Shown: positions 43,776 through 55,526, numbered from the stretch's first letter. The stretch is DNA of 64,000 bases from Piliocolobus tephrosceles (GCF_002776525.5 NC_045439.1:116157699-116221698); one strand, 5' to 3'. A program made the numbers and translations. Notes: generated by a model from the sequence alone, not told the origin.

Positions 43776-44277
43776 TCCTTCTAGCATAGACAGCATCTTT
43801 TGTTTATTTTATCCAAAACCATCTTCCTCTTAAGATACTTTCCTTCTCCTTTACATACTGATGCCTAGAAAAAGAATGGTATGCTTTTGGGGGCAGGAGG
43901 TCTTTATTTACAAATATGATCAAGAGCATCTCTCAGTTAAATCATGTTCAGCGCACTGTGAAAATTTCAAGAGTGTTAGGTTTAATGACATTGTCAGAAG
44001 TCCAGAATTCTATTACTAAGTGCATTTACAAATTACTATGAGCATTGTGCTATCTGGATATGTTTGATGAAAGTTGATAAGATGCATGCTATTTAGGATA
44101 AAAGCTTTTTCTCTATTTTATCATAATTGCAACTTTGTCCAGCAGACGATTCTAAATATGGGCTCAAAATATCAGATTTTTAGAACTTAAAAAAATGGTA
44201 ATTTGAACCTAATTATTGGATAAGCAACCTAAAAGGTGCCACATTTGTTTTTGTTGACTCATAGTTTACAGAAAAAA
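43776..44277. other. Unannotated stretch
   Basis: No repeat or gene recognised. Confidence 0.4.
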
Positions 44278-44322
44278 ATTAAATAATGCAGTGTAAACCT
44301 ACAAGGAGGATTTTCTTTCACT
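44278..44322 (+). repeat. 45-bp perfect inverted repeat, left arm
   Basis: Starts 'attaaataatgcagtg' and ends 'ggattttctttcact'. It is the exact reverse complement of 45496-45540 over all 45 bases. Flanks on both sides diverge at once. It is not part of any interspersed repeat I recognise. Confidence 0.95.
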
Positions 44323-45495
44323 TTTTGCCAGCAGAGAAGTAATGGAGCCAGCAGTTCTGAGGAAAAAAGTAAGATATTCATTGAGGCTGCCTTCAGTTGC
44401 TTGGGCACACAGACCATCTGGCAATGAGAGGAGATGGGGGCTCAACGTGCCCTTTGTTAATAAAGTGATTGCCACTGGGAGGAATAATTCCTCCTTTAAT
44501 TGTGTACCTATTTGAGAAGAGAGAGCAAATAAAGGGTCTCCCTTCTCAGATGAAAATGATGAATGACCTTGAAGACTCAGCACTAGTCATCCTTGGAAAG
44601 CTGGATTCTCATCAACTCTGCTCATTATGAGTCCAGTCTGAGTGTACACAAAGCACCTATTGACTTCAGTGGAAGTTCTAAGTCACAATCAGTCCTGAGG
44701 GAGGTGATGTTTTTAAAGCATGCTTCCTATCTCACTGAAAGACTAGAAAATGAAGGCAGAAAACATGGACAACTCAGTTATGAGCCTTAAAATAAGATAA
44801 AGCATGCAATGTGGGTTTCACATTTGTATCAACAATTAACTGAAACTATGACTTTCAACAGGAGGCTTGTGGTGCTCCGTGTCACTGTTATTATGAAGGG
44901 CTGCGAGAAATGTAAAAGGATAGTCTTAGAAACAAATACTTAGCTTACAATTCATCTAAGAGTAGTATAAGTGAAAGAGAGATGCTGGAGTTCATGGAGC
45001 CAAGACTATCAATTGGTATTAATAGATAGTTATGATTTGATGATTTTACTTTTTAAACTAACAAGTACTAAACCAAACTTTAATTATGCTCAGTTCAATT
45101 TCTGTTACAGCAGTTATCAAGCAGTTGCTTGATTTTATTATTGTTGAGGTCAGAGATTACAATCATGGTGATAGAAATATGGACAATGATAGAATTACAA
45201 AAGGGAAGAAGACAAAGGGAACACCCTAGAATGAAATCTCCTCTCACAGATTTGATGGAATATGGATATTGTAGTCTGATTACCTTAATCATACTTAAGT
45301 CATGGTCATGATTACAGTTTCAATGCCATCTATACCGTCAAGGAGAGTTACTATGTGTACCAAAAACAAATGTTCCAAGAGCCTTGATTCATCTCCCTGA
45401 GCAGGCATGTGGAAGACAGCTGAAGTGAAATGAAGGTTATTTCTTCTTGAGTTTTTATTCATTGTCAATGAAATCATTTAAAAACTTCAACTTGG
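44323..45495. other. 1,173-bp interval between inverted repeats
   Basis: No transposase-like frame or known element is seen. A repeat-free part at 44380-44580 includes an imperfectly named but exact palindrome-like site at 44478-44494 (8-bp arms, one central base). An antisense 94-codon frame at 44299-44583 has no recognised domain. A 65-codon sense frame at 44593-44790 is also unrecognised. Confidence 0.5.
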
Positions 45496-45540
45496 AGTGA
45501 AAGAAAATCCTCCTTGTAGGTTTACACTGCATTATTTAAT
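45496..45540 (-). repeat. 45-bp perfect inverted repeat, right arm
   Basis: Starts 'agtgaaagaaaatcc' and ends 'cactgcattatttaat'. It is identical to the reverse complement of 44278-44322. Outside it the sequence continues 'aaagagtttgcc', which has no counterpart at the left arm. Confidence 0.95.
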
Positions 45541-46344
45541 AAAGAGTTTGCCACTAAGAAATAACTAAAAATTACTAAGGTAATAATATTTCCTCTACTT
45601 ATTGTATGATCAGGACATGTCATAAGTCTTTTACTTTTGTCTCATAAAAATTATTTTTAAAATCAGTCTAGACAGAGTTCAAAAACTCAGATTTAAAGTA
45701 ATGTATTGACCATTCATAATTATATATTACCACTTAGCATAGTTCATTCTTCAAAAAGAGATCTTTAAAAAGGGAATTTTAATGACATGAAAATCTCATT
45801 AATCTTATTAGCATGCTAGGTAAATTGTAAGTGATCAACAGATATGTTTTAAATAGTTTCTCAGTGTGTGTCAGTTAAGTATTTTACAAAGACCTCTTCC
45901 CTAGCAGGTTTCTTTTTTCTTTTGTTTTCTATGTCAAATCATATTCCCTCACCACTTCCAATGATGGAATCTTGACATGAGTTGCATGCACCTTCTAGCA
46001 CACTGCAGGTTTTTCATAACAGTTGAACAACAACCCTAATTACTTTGCATAATTGAAGAGTAATTTTCCACAGTACAGGTGCAGTTACCTGAAATCTATT
46101 CTCCTACAAAGTACTTAAATAATTCTTCCCCATGTTAATTTTGCAAAGAAACCAGGTATCTTTCAATAACCTCGTCTTTTTCATATTAGAAAGAGAATTG
46201 GGCTTTACCTTCCTTAGAACAAGAAATGTTGTCATATCAGTTTAATCCTGTCTGCACAGTTTGTTCAGGAAAAGTTGACTTCATTGAGAAAGGGCATGGG
46301 CTCTGTCAAGTTTCTGGAACTGACTGAAGTTTACTTCAATGGTA
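45541..46344. other. Unannotated AT-rich DNA
   Basis: No repeat or gene recognised. Confidence 0.4.
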
Positions 46345-46661
46345 ATTATTTACTTTTTTTTTTCTTTTTTTGAGACAGAGTCTTGCTCTGTCACCCAGGC
46401 TGGAGTGCAGTGGCATGATCTTGGCTCACTGCAACCTCCACCTCCCGGGTTCAAGTGATTCTCCTGCTTCGGCCTCCTGAGTAGCTGGGATTACAGGCAC
46501 CCACCACCATGCCAGGCTAATTTTTGTATTTTTAGTAGAGGCAGGGTTTCACCATATTGGCCAGGCTGGTCTCAAACTCCTGACCTCAAATGCTCCACCC
46601 ACTGTGGCCTCTCAAAGTGCTGGGATTACAGGTGTGAGCACCTGGCCATTTATTTACTTTT
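46345..46661 (-). mobile_element. AluS-like, antisense
   Basis: A full-length reverse-oriented Alu with T-rich tail left, 'gagacagagtcttgctctgt', and right end 'gtgtgagcacctggcc' (a few bases of the usual 'gagccaccgcgcc' are lost). An approximate duplication 'at(t)tatttactttt' flanks it at 46345-46357 and 46648-46661. Confidence 0.9.
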
Positions 46662-47321
46662 ATTTCTTCTAGACAGAGACCATTAAAACTCTATACTGGG
46701 GATCTAAGTACTTCAATGTGATACGAAGAAATTAACTCATATTAATCACTTTGCAAAAGCAAAGTCCTATCATTTTTTGCGCTCTGCAGAGTTAAGTCGG
46801 TGGGGTACGAAAGGACTTTGAAAAATCTCTTCAAAGAAAGGGTTTCTTGACTTTTTTGAAGTCTGATGTAGACAAAATAGTGTTTTCCTTGACTTAAGAC
46901 ATACATAAACGCCAACTACTAGCAGTTTCCCCAGCCTTTATAATGTATAAATGTTCATCTCTGAACATAACTTAAAAACATTCTTTGTTAGAGAATTTCT
47001 GTTTTCAGTTTAACAATAAGTAATGAAGCCTTTAGTTTGAGGTAATATTTAATCTGTTAATGAAACATTACTGAATAGAAGGGAGAATAATATAGAAGTG
47101 TTGCCTTGTAAGTTATAAATGGCCAGAAATGACTGTGTTGTGAGCTTATGACTTCCACAGCTCTAAGAAAGTGATGTCTTCATCCTAATGTACCTCTTAT
47201 CTTTATGGCTAGAACTGAGAAAATTAAATCCTTTTATGGAATTCCATGATGTTCCAGACTCATTACTCATGTTAACTTCAACTTAATAATTATCTTAAAG
47301 TTGTTGTTGTTATTTCAGAGA
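46662..47321. other. Unannotated stretch
   Basis: No repeat recognised. A small hairpin ('actttgc' aaaa 'gcaaagt', about 46750-46767) is present. Confidence 0.4.
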
Positions 47322-47474
47322 GGTTTTTGTTTGTTCGTTTTTTGACAAAGTGCAGTAGTGTTATCTTGGCTTACTGCAACCTCCATATCCCAAGCCCAGA
47401 TGATCCTCCCACCTCAGCCTTCCAAGTATCTGGGACTGCTGATGCGCGCCACCCCACCTGGCTAATTTTCTCTG

Positions 47475-47508
<34 letters not shown>

Positions 47509-47625
47509 AGAGATCGGATTTCACCATGTTGGCCAGGCTGGTCTCGAACTTCTGAGATCCAGCGATGTGCCCACCTCAGCATCCCAAAGTGCTGGGATTA
47601 CAGGCGTGAGCCACTGTGCCTAGCC
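47322..47625 (-). mobile_element. AluJ-like, antisense
   Basis: A reverse-oriented diverged Alu lacking part of its beginning: 'ttgacaaagtgcagtagtg', 'cttactgcaacctccatatc', an expanded T tract at 47478-47507, 'ccaggctggtctcgaacttc', ending 'gagccactgtgcctagcc'. Confidence 0.87.
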
Positions 47626-47795
47626 TTTTTAGAGAAGTTTAATCCATTTTCAAGGACAGTCAGAATGCCTTGTTGTGCTTGTAAACAAAATGACAATGGC
47701 CAGAAAAAGTTTGGCATTTTTTCGCTGCAACATGACTACATAGCACTTCCTTGACAGCAAGAAGTTCAACACCATAAGTGAAGGTTCTTGAATTC

Positions 47796-47881
47796 ATACA
47801 CACGCCCATGCGCGCACGCACACACACACACACACACACACAGACACACACACACACACACACTCTCTCTCTCTCTCACAT
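47796..47881. repeat. (CA)n microsatellite with (CT)n end
   Basis: An imperfect CA/CG start passes into (CA)n broken once by GA, then (CT)n at 47863-47877. It is a dinucleotide microsatellite likely to be length-polymorphic. Open frames through it (poly-TH or poly-CV) are artefacts. Confidence 0.97.
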
Positions 47882-48059
47882 GGTAATAACAGTCTTGCAG
47901 GACTTTACAGGGCAGATTCTATGCCTAGGTTTGCTGATTAATTTGTGTAATTCTTTCAGAAGTGTTACACAGTAGATTTCTTGGGTATACATTAATACAG
48001 TAGACTTAAAGTCACATATGCACAACAAAACAAATCATAAATAATGAGATACTAAAAAC
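47882..48059. other. Unannotated spacer
   Basis: Nothing recognised. Confidence 0.4.
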
Positions 48060-48500
48060 CAACTGTCACTGAGGTAGCAATTATTGGTGTCTCTTTTTCG
48101 CTTCAATGACTTTTTCCTTTTACCCTGAGACATGCAAACAGAACAAACAATTAGCGAAATAATTGATGATCAGTACCTTCAAAGCTTGTGGTGACCTGGT
48201 TTATGCTTTATAAGCTTAATAATGAGAACACCTCTTATTACTGATTACTGTGCTGCCTGGTGCTCTCTGATGGTGCTCCGGAGGTACATCTGTATTAGAC
48301 AAAAGGTTTTTATCTGCCCTTTCCAGTTAGTTGGTCCCTAAGGAACTGAGCTTTTGTCCCTTTCTGTTTTTAGATTCCAATTAAACTTGTTTATAGAATA
48401 GACAAATAATTAAAGATGTACTGTTTTCCATGACTTAATATTGTCTTCCAATAGGGTTGTGTTGCAGTTGGTGGCAATTAACATATATAGTTATGTTTTT
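48060..48500. promoter_or_regulatory. Candidate noncoding regulatory block
   Basis: A repeat-free stretch with a POU/octamer-like 'atgcaaac' (48132-48139), 'aattag' (48149-48154), 'ataattgatgat' (48159-48170) and 'aataattaaag' near 48405. It is followed by mixed-composition sequence that is less A/T-rich than its surroundings. Such clusters are typical of developmental enhancers but also arise by chance, so the call is weak. Confidence 0.22.
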
Positions 48501-50055
48501 AATCATTTATGTATTAAAACACATGCAAAATGTGCTCATGTTTTCTTAGTCTTCTTTGTGCTTGTCAACCCATTCTCTTAACTTGCATTGGGTATGCTAA
48601 TTACCCTCTGTCAAGCTAGGGTAATTCATTTTTTCCAAGAAAAAAAATCAGTTTTCATTTTATGCTCGAGAAAGTCAAAGAATGGCAGTTTATTCTGGAG
48701 CTTTCAGAACCAGAAAAGAATGCTTTAAGGTTATGACAAACTGATTTTATGTTGTGCACAGCAAGAAGTATTAAACAGATAAATAGCGTGTCACATAGAA
48801 ATTTTATGTTAAAGTATAATTTCTTATCTCTTTTGTTGAATTTTTTATCAACTTGCATTCTATATCAAGGTGTTATGTGAAATATCTGTATAAAATATTT
48901 CTTGATCACAAAAACATGGAGAATTAAGTAGGGAAACTTTTAATAGCCCTGTCATCCCCAAACAAATAAAAAAAATTCCCACAATTCCTGGAGACTGTGG
49001 AACTGTTAGCTCTTTTGTAATCTGTAGAGAAATACTCAAAATGATAGCCTCAGTGTCCCATTTTCAAGTTTTCAAATGAAGGTTTTAAATGTATGTGGCC
49101 ATTCTTTATCAATGAGATGGGCAACGCTAACTAGAGTGACTGCCTCTAGGATTTTCAGGAAATGTGTGACATTGGCTAACACTCCCATATCTCAAACACT
49201 CTTCCTTCCACATGGAAAGCCCTCAGAAAATATCTATGAATGCATTAAATTCCTCATCTCTATCCATGGGGTTTATCTGATTTTGAGTTAAGTATTAGTG
49301 AAAAGACCATGTCCTGTAATTCTGATGGGCTTATGTGAACACGTAAATTACCTGAGAGGATTATTTGGATAGGTGAGCTTCTTGTCTCCCCAAAATATCC
49401 AGAGTGTGTCTCGCACAATTTTTGTATTCAAAAGGAAAATACTACAGTTAGACATCTTTTAAAAGTAAAGATATGTTTGTTGTCTTCAACCTATTAGGAT
49501 AACAAGTAAAAATAGAAAATATTATTTATTCTCTAGGCCTGAAGAAAGGATAGAAATGATTCTAGCTGTGTTACAGCTGGACTACATATAACAATCTTGG
49601 ACATATAAAAGATATATTGTGGATAGCTAGCAATTTTTCAGATGCTAAAACCTACCCTAGTATGTAATGTAAATAGTTTGGACAATTCAAAACTTTTTTT
49701 AAATTTATATTTCCAACTATGTTTTGAATCTTTGAGGTTAATACCAAATAGACATTTTTTTTCCATTATGCAATTATGGTAAGGGAAAGTGCCAGATAAT
49801 CAAATTCTACATAATTGAGGACTTCATAGTAGATCATGTTTACATATAGTCAGAGTGAGTGTGTAGAAATACACAATCAAGTTGTTGGATTAATCATATC
49901 TTTCTGTTCCTTTCATAAAATATGCTGACAGATGACCATAGCACATGGAGTGCAGGTGGCCAGTAGGCTACTTGCTAGAGATCCCACACACTTCTGTTCC
50001 TATGAGAAAAGTTGCACGCTTATCAAGAGTTAGTTGTGTTTGTCCCCAAGTCCAT
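48501..50055. other. Unannotated stretch
   Basis: No repeat or gene recognised. Short frames at 48655-48858 and 49076-49291 have no recognised product. Confidence 0.4.
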
Positions 50056-50450
50056 TGCCTTAGTCTGTTTGTGTGCCTGGGTAATTTATAAGAAAAGGTT
50101 TATTTGGCTCATGGTTCGGCAGGCCATACGAGAAGCATAATGCCAGCATCTGCTTCTTGTGGGGCTTCAAGCTGCTTCCACTCATAGTGGAAGGGGTAGG
50201 GGAGCCAGTGTGTGTATGCAGAATGAGGAGGCAAGTGAGAGAAAAGGTGCCAGGTTCCTTTTAACAACTGGTTCTCACAGGAACTAAGAAGAGTGAGAAC
50301 TCACTCATTCCCTCCGGTGAGAATGGCACCAGGCCATTTATGATTAAATGTCCCACACCCATGATGCAAACACCACCCACCAGGTCCCACCTCCAATACT
50401 GGGGATCAATTCAACATGAAACTTGGCAGGGTCAAACAAACCATATCTAA
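50056..50450 (-). repeat. MST-type MaLR solo LTR, antisense
   Basis: In reverse orientation it shows 'tgccttagtctgtttg', 'ctgggtaatttataagaaaa', 'aagagtgagaactcactcat', 'caccaggtcccacctccaat' and 'gggatcaattcaacatgaaa', ending near 'caaaccatatct'. This is the same family as the pair at 10815-13262 but on the opposite strand and without a partner. It is therefore a solo LTR. A weak 5-bp duplication (TCCAT/ACCAT) may flank it. Confidence 0.85.
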
Positions 50451-51985
50451 ACCATAGCATAAACCACCCAGGTATACTATTTTTACTTGTTATTTTAATC
50501 ACACAAAAGTACTTATGATTTTAATTATATTTTACATCCATGAACTATTAATGTAAAAAAGGTTTTGTTTCTGTGACAACTAAATTTCTGAAAACATGTA
50601 TGGTTACTTCTCCCAGATTTCTGTGTAAGTCTCTATAAGTTGAAGAAACCCAAACTGGAACTCACTAGAAAATGCATTATGGAGGTAGTTTATGCAAGAA
50701 AGATGAAGGGATATGCTAATCAGCAGACAGGTCCATATTCAGTGAAAAGGTCCACACAGAAATGAAAAATATTTATTTTATTGCTGAACTGAAGCACAGT
50801 CATATATTTTAAGTTGAAATGAAATGCTTAGGATGAACATTCTTTTAACTATATCATACTTTAACTGTTTCCCGGGAGGTTAATTGGACAACTATTATTC
50901 CCATTTCCTTCTGATCAGAGAGCATCTATTGCAGCAGATAAGTGGAATTTCCTTAAAAACTAAGTACCTTGGATAATTCATTAACTAAACGCCTTTGGAT
51001 GTGCCCAGAATCATGCTTATTTTCGTGCATTTTGCTCCGTGATGATGTTAGAGTGAAATAGCTCTAGAACATGGAAAAATATCATTTTCCCAGTGTAAAC
51101 CACAGCAAAGGATTGAAATATGGAAAAATCAAGTGCTCATTCAGAATCAGATCCTTTCTAGAGTATGTGCCTAGGTAATCTCTCACCAGTTTGCTCCTTA
51201 AAATATGAATACTGCATATTTATTTCTGGAAACATAATTTCATCAAACACTAGTTGTTATCATTTGCTGAATAGCAAGCTATCTGGATTTTGGCAGCAAC
51301 TTCTAGGATTTCTCCCATTTATATGCATATCTAGTGCAGAGCGTGTAAGTGAGAACTAGGCCTTGGGTAACCAACACATTATCATGTGTGAAAGTAGCTC
51401 AATTAACACAGGTGGAATGTGAGAATGTCCATTAATTCCTCAGGAAACAATGGCTCATAGTGCTAGGCCCAATGCAGGGTCTTGCAGATGGTGTCAGACC
51501 AACTGTGTTTGCAAAGATACAATGCAGCATCTGGAGGGCTGGCAAAATCCAACGACTTCGGAGACAGCAAGTCAAATTTGATCAGGGAGCCCAACACTTG
51601 ACCACATGAGTATCTCAGCTTCCTGGGATGTGTTCCAAAATCCATCTATCTCATCCAGTGTGACAGTCAAAAAAGTCACACTTCACATCTTTGCATTAAG
51701 TCATGTCTTTGACTGTCACACAACTCGGCCTGCCTGACAGAATAAATTTATAGCATCCTCCAATGGCTTCCTCACCTTTTTTAAAATACATAACCTTTTC
51801 TTCCCCTTAAGTAAAAAAAAAAAAAAAAAAAAAAGCATAATAGGCAAGCCGAGTTACAGAACACGATTTTCTGAGGACAAAGGAAGAGTTTAGAGATTTC
51901 AACAATTTCAATGATTTTAAAAAATGCTTCTCCACTAGTTGTGGAAATCAGGGCATCAGGCAATGTAACCACCCGAGCATGTGTG
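50451..51985. other. Unannotated, repeat-poor stretch
   Basis: No interspersed repeat recognised. There is an A tract at about 51812-51834 and an exact 14-bp inverted repeat at 51658-51671/51708-51721. The block 50870-51070 ('ggttaattggacaac', 'gataattcattaactaaac') is another weak candidate for conserved noncoding DNA. An antisense frame at 51463-51645 is unrecognised. Confidence 0.4.
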
Positions 51986-52205
51986 TGGTGGTGAACAGCA
52001 AGGGCTCTTGAGTCCAACCTTCTGAATGTAGATAGCATTATCTGTTACCAGCTATGTGCCCTTGGGCAAGATGCCAATCTTTCCTGTGCTTAGGTTTATT
52101 TCTTTTTTTAAAATTGAGGTGGAAGGTAATAATAATATCTGTCTCCAAGGTGTCATGAGGCTTTGATGCATGTAGAATATTTAGCATATTGTCTGGAACA
52201 GAGGT
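51986..52205 (+). repeat. MIR, sense
   Basis: 'ggtggtgaacagcaagggct', 'ccagctatgtgcccttgggc', 'taataataatatctgtctcc' and 'catattgtctggaacagag' give the MIR order from the tRNA-like start to the 3' part. Confidence 0.75.
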
Positions 52206-52499
52206 GGTTTTCTTGCTCTAGTCTAGGCTTATGGGAGAGGATAAAAAAGAAACCTCTGATGGGTACTGCCAAGTTTGCCAGGATAAGAGACTGTTATAAA
52301 TGTGCAATTGCTTGGCGTTCCCTTGTGCCATGTGTATCAGGAATTGATGGCAGCAGATGGCATTTAGGTGAGGATCTGGAGATTCAGGATCCTGGCCGTC
52401 TTCCCTTCTGTTGTGACTAATCATAATAATGATAATAAAACTAACAGTACAGGTTATTTTTACTATAATTATACATGGTTACAGTTATGCATGGTTAAT
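52206..52499. other. Unannotated spacer
   Basis: Nothing recognised. Short frames on both strands are unsupported. Confidence 0.4.
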
Positions 52500-52700
52500 A
52501 ATAGTAACCACATATTTAGTGTTTATTATAGTGCCAGATACTGTTTTAAGCACTTTTCCTATATTAACTCATTTATTCCATTCAACTACCCTGCAAGGTT
52601 TAATTCTCATTTTACAGAGGAGGAAATAGGTACAGTGGTTGAGTAAGTGAAAGAGATAGAAATTGAACCCATGCAATCTAGCTCTGGAGCCTGAGCCACA
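52500..52700 (-). repeat. MIR, antisense
   Basis: 'gtttattatagtgccagata', 'tgttttaagcacttttcct', 'attctcattttacagaggag', 'attgaacccatgcaatctag' and 'ctctggagcctgagccac' match reverse-complement MIR along most of its length. Confidence 0.8.
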
Positions 52701-53930
52701 GGCTGTGATATGAGGGATAAATATGTATTTTCATTATAATCTGTATCATTATATATTGTTATGACATTCAATTCTTCCATAGCTTTTATTCACAAAACAA
52801 GTAAGAATTTCAGGGACTACTGTAAACATAAATAATAAATTCATTAGAAGTAGGTATAGTAACATAATTCACTGATATTAGAAGGGCACTTATAACTTTT
52901 GTAATTGCTGTAAGTGTCCTTTCTCCCAGGGAAAAATAAGAATTCTCTATTGGGGAATAATTTTGTGTAATGACACTATTGTTATCATTGAATCACCAAA
53001 CCTTATCCTGGCATATCAGTCCGAGTTCAGTCAGGAAAGCAAAAGCCATCAAAGTATTTTGGTTAGAAATTAGTAATTACTGAATATGGAACTAAGGGAT
53101 TATGTAACTTTTGGAAATTCTGAGAGGGTGAAGTCAGGAGGCCTTTCAGAAAGTATGCCAGGAAATTCAGTGATACAAGGTTTGCAGGGAAGCTGCAGCC
53201 AATGACCTCAGCTGCGTGTAGCACATAGTGGATGATTCTTAGTAGAAATCCTCAGAAAGTCAAAGCCAGGCCGCACCTCAGATAATCTGTTTCCTGCCTG
53301 CCATTGCCACTGGGAGATGAGCTTTAGTCTGTGGGAGTGCCTCTCACAGGCCAAATCTAAAGGCTAGGAGCTTATGGAAATTGTAGTTCCAAACTTCCCT
53401 CATATGCTGCAGAGATGAGTGTAGGTAAGGGTGACGCCATTGCTGCATTCAATATAGACCCTGCACTGCACTGAGACACAGACTCAGGGAGTCAGTGCAG
53501 CCATCCCTCTACTTCTCCAGTACCAGGACAATTATTTTCAAAATGCATCAGAAGAGAGTTGATAATTTTTTTCCTATGATGGTGCAATAATATAACATTA
53601 AATATTTATAATTCTAATAACTATTTACTGGTCATTTTCTTTATTCAGAGCACTGTATTAGGGACTCCCTCATTACTAAGGCACAGGTCTTGTACCAGGT
53701 GTCCAATTAAGAATTTTTGAATGAATAATTTTACTGAATATTATAAAGATTTTAAGATATTTTCTAGCCTTACAACAGATAATGTAATCATTACATGTCG
53801 CATGAATAGGACAGATAAATGCTAGAGAAATTCAGAAGAGGAATCAGCTGTTTTTGACTTCTGTGGCCAACAAAGAGTTTATTAAAGACATGGGATTTCA
53901 GCAAGACTTTAAAGAGGAAACAACCAGGTA
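52701..53930. other. Unannotated stretch
   Basis: No repeat recognised with confidence and no credible coding frame. Confidence 0.4.
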
Positions 53931-53931
53931 C

Positions 53932-54165
53932 TGTCTTAAGCAATTTAATTACATCAGAATCAAAACCTATACCTCTATGAAATAGATACTGTTAGTGTTC
54001 CCATTGTACATCAATGGGAGCCATGGCTCAGGGAGGTTATGCACCTTGACTAATATTGCACAGGCAGAAATGGTCATGTGCATAGGCACAAATCCAGATT
54101 AGTGAGATTCCAAAGTCTCTTTTTGCCTCATCATACCTAGTGCCAACTGTTTTAAGCTCTAAATT
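53932..54165 (-). repeat. MIR, antisense
   Basis: 'ctgtcttaagcaatttaatt', 'ctctatgaaatagatactgt', 'ggctcagggaggttatgcac' and 'cagattagtgagattccaaa' follow the reverse-complement MIR order. Confidence 0.6.
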
Positions 54166-54438
54166 TAAACTGAGATAAACAGAGCTTCTTGGTGTACATT
54201 TACACACATCTCAAAAAAGCTACACAAGTGACTCAAGTTTTACCTAGAAAGTTAGACATAAACACATTGAAATATATATATATTTAATACAAGCCTGTCT
54301 CATATCAACACAAACCAACCGATTAGTACAATTGTGAATTAGGATACTGCAAAGCCTTTTGCAGCCAACTCTTCATCATTAGCTATATTATAATCAATGG
54401 TCCACTTTAGGGAAAGAACTTCAATTTATTAGTGAAGC
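54166..54438. other. Unannotated spacer
   Basis: Nothing recognised. Confidence 0.4.
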
Positions 54439-54870
54439 AGCCTAGCTTTGTGATTAAGAGTAATGGCTCGGCCGGGCGCGGTAGTTTGCGCCTGTAATCC
54501 CAGCACTTTGGGGGGTCGAGGCGGCGGATCACAAGGTCAGGAAATCAAGACCATCTGGCTAACACGGTGAAACACCGTCTCTAGTAAAAATACGAAAAAA
54601 AAAAAAAAAAAAGAAAAAGAAAAATTAGCTAGGCGTGGTGGCACACATCTGTAGTCCCAGCTACTCAGGAGGCTGAGGAGACTTGCTTGAACCCGAGAGG
54701 CGGAGGTTGCAGTGAGCCAAGATCGCACCACTGCACTCCAGCCTGGGCGACATGGACTCTGGAACTAAACTATCCTGGTTTTTATCCTGCTCCTGTCACT
54801 TACTAAGTTCATAACCCTTAATGTTCCCATCTGAAAAGTAGGAATACTAATAAAATTTGCTGTATTGTAT
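54439..54870 (+). repeat. MIR, sense, split by Alu
   Basis: The left part 'gcctagctttgtgattaagag' and the right part 'ctctggaactaaactatcc', 'cctgctcctgtcacttacta', 'aatgttcccatctgaaaagt' join into one MIR with the Alu at 54470-54751 removed. Confidence 0.65.
54470..54751 (+). mobile_element. AluY-like, sense, lacking its 3' tail
   Basis: It starts 'ggccgggcgcggtagtttgc' and stops at 'gcctgggcgac' without the final 'agagcgagactccgtctc' or a poly-A tail. The internal linker has grown to a long A-rich tract (54594-54624). A possible short duplication 'atggctc' (54463-54469) versus 'atggactc' (54752-54759) flanks it. CpG-rich start and AluY-like 'cacaaggtcaggaaatcaag' suggest a fairly young copy. 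Confidence 0.9.
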
Positions 54871-55228
54871 ATTGCTGCATAACGAATTACTACAAAACTG
54901 TGAGTCAGGAATCCAAGTGTAGCTTAGCTGGATGCCTCTGTTGCCACGTCTCTTATATGGCTGCACTAGGGTGTCAGCAAGGGCTATGGTTTCCGCTGAA
55001 GGCTTGACCGAGTGAGAATCTGCTTCCAAACTCACACTTTTTAGCAGGATTCAGGTCTTTGTGGACGATTGCATGGCAACCTCAGGTCTTCTCTGGCTGT
55101 TGGTCCTAAGCCTATCTAAATTCCTTGCTAGTAGTCCTCTCCATTCTCTCCCCGACATGGCTCACAACATGGCAGCTATCTTCCCTCAAGCAAACAAACA
55201 AAGAGAAGGCACAAGAGGTCTCTTTGTG
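54871..55228. other. Unannotated spacer
   Basis: It has weak similarity to a MER/MLT-type sequence ('attgctgcataacgaattac', 'gactagggtgtcagcaagg'-like wording) but is too diverged to assign. Confidence 0.35.
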
Positions 55229-55526
55229 TTTTTGTTTTGTTCTTTTTTGATACAAGGTCTCATTCTGTTGCCCAGCCTGGAGTGCAGTGGTGCAGTCATA
55301 ACTGATTGCAGCCTCAAACTCCTGGGCTCAAGCGATTCTCCCATGTCAGCCTCCCAAGTAGCTGACAGGTGTGCACCACCACACCCAGCTAATTTTTTTA
55401 AAGAAATTGTAGAGATAGGGTCTTGCTATATTGCCGAGGCTAATCTTGAACTCAGTAGTTCAAACAATCCTCCCACCTCGGCCTCCCAAAGGGCTGGAAT
55501 TACAGGCAAGAGTCACTGCACCTGGG
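55229..55526 (-). mobile_element. AluJ-like, antisense
   Basis: A reverse-oriented diverged Alu: 'gatacaaggtctcattctgt', 'cctcaaactcctgggctcaa', 'ttgtagagatagggtcttgc', 'gagtcactgcacctggg'. The 164-codon frame at 55061-55555 is mostly Alu translation joined to chance upstream codons. Confidence 0.88.

Noticed and set aside
47660..47975. Short frames reading poly-CV or poly-TH
   Set aside because: They translate a (CA)n microsatellite.
51463..51760. A possible conserved exon in a repeat-free stretch
   Set aside because: The antisense 60-codon frame has no recognisable product and I saw no convincing splice-site pair, so it remains unannotated.
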